This document shows, piece by piece, positions 59,706-64,000 of a DNA stretch of 64,000 nucleotides (positions are counted from its first letter, which is position 1; every line of letters begins with the position of its first letter). Made by a program: the position numbers and the translations under genes. This stretch comes from Apostichopus japonicus (Eukaryota > Echinodermata > Holothuroidea > Aspidochirotida > Stichopodidae), in the NCBI RefSeq assembly GCF_037975245.1, contig NC_092570.1, forward strand, positions 2,685,501 through 2,749,500. Direction: 5' to 3'. The notes beneath the pieces were generated by a model. It searched no databases and was not told the DNA's origin. It saw only the letters and a program-made list of their open reading frames with translations.

Positions 59706-62700
59706 CTTAAGAAATATAAATATTTTATTTCACTTCTACGGAATATCCGGTGACGGAATATACGTAACCCTTAGCCTACATGGTTACATGGAAATAACAT
59801 ACTTTGGATTACATTGACAATTGAAGGTCGCTTTGGTAATTTCGTCACGGTAGATGAAATTCAAAAGCTTTGCATGGAAAGTCAATTTGCTATTGTCTGT
59901 ATATCGTGTTTACCATTCTAAGTATGTGGCTGGTCTGGATTCCTGTATTGTCAAGCTACGCCATGCTACTTAACAAGGTGCGGTTACGGTCGGCTGAACT
60001 TAAGTCATCCCTATATAACGGACAGTTTCACGTGGCTCTAGTGCTCTTTCCAGTGACGCAGCCTATCTGATCGTCGCCTGCTGCTGGTTCAGCTTTTCCT
60101 TCTTGCCATAACATGTGAACCTGGCAGCATTTATATCTTGTAACAACCCTTTCCGTTTCCTGTAAATCTGCCCAACACCGACGTCTCTATCGTAATTCAT
60201 CAGAATTATTTAACCTGCTTACCTGACCATTTATAAATACTTACCTGGGAAAACGCTTTAACAGTACCAGTCTAGTACCAAGCGGCCGGACCAACTCTTA
60301 CACCACCGGACCCTACCAACAGGAGGTACCTCTGCGCGCGTTAACTTAAGCCCTAAGCTTGTAAGTACCGGTATGCTGTGTTTTTTGTATAATTTCATGT
60401 AATTACATGAGCAGTTCTGTTATATTTCATTGTATATTTAACTGCCCTTTCGTCTCCTTTCTCGTTTGCCGATTCCTTTCCCACACCGAAAACAAAACCT
60501 AAAAAACAACTACAACCTGTATCTGACTTCGTAACACCTTGTTTCATCCTTAAAATGTTATACATTTTGAATGTATGTGGGAGGCGTGATTACAATTCAA
60601 ACTTCTGGTTAGCAGGCTATTTTCCTCTGTAGGTACAGAATTTTCACACTATAAACAGATCAATTAAAACAATAATATTTTTTTAGGTTCAAGTGACATG
60701 ATAGTGTCAGTTACCAAGTGAAAAAAAAGAAAAATATTGAGTAAAGGGTAATCGACGGAGTTGCAGATATATTATCGAAAGAATCCTTCACGAAACAAAT
60801 GATTATGCATGGTAAGATACCAGCATGTTAAAACTTCACCCCATTCACACTCGCCCCAGGGGATAGCTTTTATATTGTCATGTCTTATTAAGTATTAATA
60901 TTAAAAACGTAGCAAGTATAATTTAACGAATACTGTGTGAATACTTGACCGTATCAACCTTAACATATTATTAATGTTCTACACCATTTTTAAATATTAA
61001 TCTTCAGTTCTATCCGCACAACACTATCAGTAGTGCGTTGAACACTGGTCCACATTAATATTGAATGTCTCTGTAAAGAGTGTTCTGAGTTTTATTCACA
61101 TCTTATTCAACAAATTCATTTTCCATGGCTATGACGTTATCTGGTGTTACGTATTACATTTTAAATATAATTTATATGTTGAAATTTGAGATAAAATATT
61201 CTTTTAATGAGATTTATACATAAACAATGAAAGAAAACTTCAGAAAAAAGAAAATCAATGGTTCTTTTTTTGTTAATTTATTTCAGATGTCTTTATATAT
61301 TTGTACTAACAGCCAGTTAGGATAATCTCATACTTGTTATTACCTCGCTGTATGACAGTTTTCATGTCACCTTTCAAAAGTGTCAACAAAGCAAACAGTT
61401 CTGAATCTTTATGTACTAGAAACAAGATATTCATATTGTGCATATTGTCAACACAAATGCTCAATACAAATACATACTTATCATCAAGGTGGATTTCAAG
61501 AGATTACCGCACAAAGGGCTTAAATCTACATTTTGCAGTAAATTTTTGTCACAATCTGCTGGAAATATATTTCCCTTATTTACGTTAAGGGAAAGATAAA
61601 GTTCCCGAAAAGCATATTCTATTCACTTTTTTTCCCACAGAAATCGCAGTAGGAATAAGTTAAGTTACACAACAACTTTCAAAGGTCTCCAAATTGATGA
61701 AGGATTAACTTATTTGTTTTATTTAATACTTTTGAGTAATTGATAAATGACTTATCTGGAGCATTTAAACTGTTTCAATCTCTTACACATAGATAGTGGA
61801 TTATCTTACCATATGTACACATTAAATAGATAGGTCAGATTAATTAATGCAAAGATCTAACACAAAATGCAGTTTTTTTTATCACCTAAGAAAACAAAGA
61901 AGTCGTAGACAAGATGGGTCCAACGATAATTCCTAGCAAAAAAAAAACTACTTTCTATTAGTTAATAAACATAATTCACAGTTTGACGGACAATTAGATT
62001 GGGTCTAACGTTTTCATACGTAAGTCTATCTTCCATGTATTCTTGTCAGCTCAAAACCTGTGGGAAGATTTCTTTGTGAGTTGATGAACTGAGAGGAATC
62101 TGAGTGTCTCCCAGTTTAAATAAAAACAATAAACTACAGGAGTGGCAGGGTAACATGACGGTTAACTAAAACCAGTCGTCTGATCAGCGGTATTTATGCC
62201 GCTGTTATCGAGATCGGTAAAATTGTTATAATTTTGTGTCAAAGTTTCCTTAGAAGCACTTTCTTAAAGTTACAGTGTTTAATTTATTCATGTTGTCCAA
62301 TGCTATAAAATGGCATATAACACTGAATATCCATTAGCATAACTAACCTGTGAAAGGTATAACGGTAATGGTGTAAAATTGGGATAATTTTGGAAAGTGG
62401 ACTGTTTGAAATAATAAAAAAGAAAGGATGAAATGTTTATCGGATTAAATTCATCAAGTTATTTGGTACTTAACCAAAAAGAAAACGATCGCTAGGAGGT
62501 GGTGTCTTAGCTTGATACATTGGCATCTTAGTCTGAGTAAACACCTGCTAAGTTTGGTGAAATTGTGGGGCCAAAGAACCTGCTTTTAAATATTGATTAT
62601 GTAACATGAGCTAGCTACGAACAGAACAACTGAAACGAAGAAGATAATTAACGTCCAATGTCTTGAATAATTAAATAATTTCATATTTAATATTCAATAT

Positions 62701-64000
62701 ACTCAATTATTTAAATCACTATAATTGTACGGTATTCACAATTGCTCTGTCGTAAAAGCAAAGATTTTCACCACTTTTTGTTTTCATAAACTAGGAATCA
62801 ATTTGCTTGGTACCACTGCTTAACAATGAAATAGTGACTAATACATTTAGTTTAATCTTCTGTAGTTTAAATACTGGAACTAACCATCCAATTAAATAAA
62901 GTTGTTAGGATACTGATTGCATTTAATGTGGTAATATTTTTATTAATACCTACACGAATGTCTCTCGAATGTATGTGATACAATATCAACTTAATCGTGT
63001 CTGCGAAACCTCGACTAAATTAAAGCTACTGTAAAGAATGCTTTGCTTTATAGAAAAGAGTGCATTCCAAATAGTTGTAGTGTACGACACTTGTCCCTTG
63101 ATTTACCAATATTTCACTTTTAATATGTCTGTATAGAAACAAACGCTCAATTTTCTTTTGAAATCATCTGAGGAAGATTATTGTGTAGCACACTGAGCTT
63201 AAAATCCTGATTAGCTAGAAACTCAAAAACAGGAGTTTGTAAGGGAAGTTCTCAGGTAGAGTGAAATTTATCTGTCTGGTCTCTGTAGTCCAAATTGATG
63301 AGACAAATATTGAAAGCATTTTCATATTATGGGAATATTTTAAAGTGAAGACAACAAAATCGACCATACCAGAACTTGTAGTTTTTTAAATATGCGAATT
63401 TATTTATTAAAATAATCCACCATATTTTGCAATACAACAAAAATATGGATATTTCATGTCCAAGTTTCCTATTAAGCATAATTTCCATTATTGAATTTGT
63501 ACATATAAGTTAATTATAATATCTACGGGTCTTTTGTGTTCCTCACCAACTGCTGCTACCGATACAGCTAATCGGAATCTTCACACAAACCCTGCAGTAA
63601 GTAGGTAAACACATCACTAATAATGGATAATGACGGAGGGTAGGAAATAAAAGTTAGAAATTGTCCATGAAAGATTTTGTGATCTAAAATTCGGAGATAT
63701 TCTAGTAAAAGTAAAATAATACACTTTCTATTAACGATGTTTTTGTTAATTTGTATGTGACTACTGTTGACATTGGCATACTGCCAATCAGATATCTGAG
63801 ACTTTTAGATGAAAGATGGTAAAACGGCTCTATGATTATGATGATGGATGACAAATTAGAGTTTGCAGAGAAAATAAATCCATTTTGGGCTGGTAGACTG
63901 AGGAGGAGAGCAAAAGGGGTTTTACTGACCGGATTTGAGGTTTGAGAAGATAAAGTTAAAAGGCTGCCCGTTAATACACTAGCAAATCATAATAGAGCAG
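59706..64000. other. Intergenic sequence to the window end
   Basis: No supported coding exon. A GC-richer patch at about 59930-60370 (with CTATATAACGG and CTGCGCGCG) contrasts with AT-rich flanks and may be an old transposable element. The remainder is AT-rich with no tandem arrays seen. Confidence 0.5.

Overview
The window is AT-rich eukaryotic nuclear DNA from an animal. Coding sequence is split into exons with GT/AG junctions, introns are long and full of microsatellites and minisatellites, and the proteins are metazoan (ANKRD39, an ankyrin/SOCS-box protein, an SLC7 amino-acid exchanger light chain, an Ig-domain receptor with a tyrosine-kinase-like domain, a rhodopsin-type GPCR). A marine deuterostome invertebrate such as an echinoderm, perhaps a holothurian, fits best. 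That is inference from overall character; no species marker was seen.

Layout. (1) 0.27-1.2 kb, minus: a weakly supported three-exon gene for a small basic protein, divergent from ANKRD39. (2) 2.39-4.08 kb, plus: complete three-exon ANKRD39 (183 aa), followed by a tandem array (to about 5.0 kb) made from its own last-exon tail and 3' flank. (3) 5.28-7.21 kb, minus: a three-exon ankyrin/SOCS-box gene (418 aa). (4) 9.0-15.45 kb: a large duplication. Each copy carries a first coding exon of an SLC7 transporter, and a second ANKRD39-tail block sits between the copies. The transporter continues through seven more exons to 22.27 kb (490 aa from exon 1b, xCT-like). (5) 22.3-39.3 kb: gene-poor, with two minisatellites and a few unexplained small ORFs. 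(6) 39.35-53.08 kb, minus: at least 17 coding exons of a receptor with two Ig domains, one transmembrane segment, a run of very short juxtamembrane exons and a kinase-like domain in which the glycine loop, beta-3 lysine, HRD aspartate and DFG glycine are all altered, so it is a predicted pseudokinase. Its signal-peptide exon was not found and its last exon is uncertain. (7) 53.1-58.6 kb: mostly non-coding, with two possible exon remnants. (8) 58.62-59.71 kb, plus: an intronless class A GPCR (360 aa). (9) 59.7-64 kb: nothing recognisable.

The genes do not form an obvious pathway. The points of most interest are the receptor pseudokinase with its micro-exon run, the duplicated transporter first exon whose two copies carry complementary differences, and the way the ASB gene fills a 3.8 kb segment present in one copy of the duplication and absent from the other. 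Exon coordinates were worked out by reading frames, splice sites and phase by eye; no transcript or database evidence was available.
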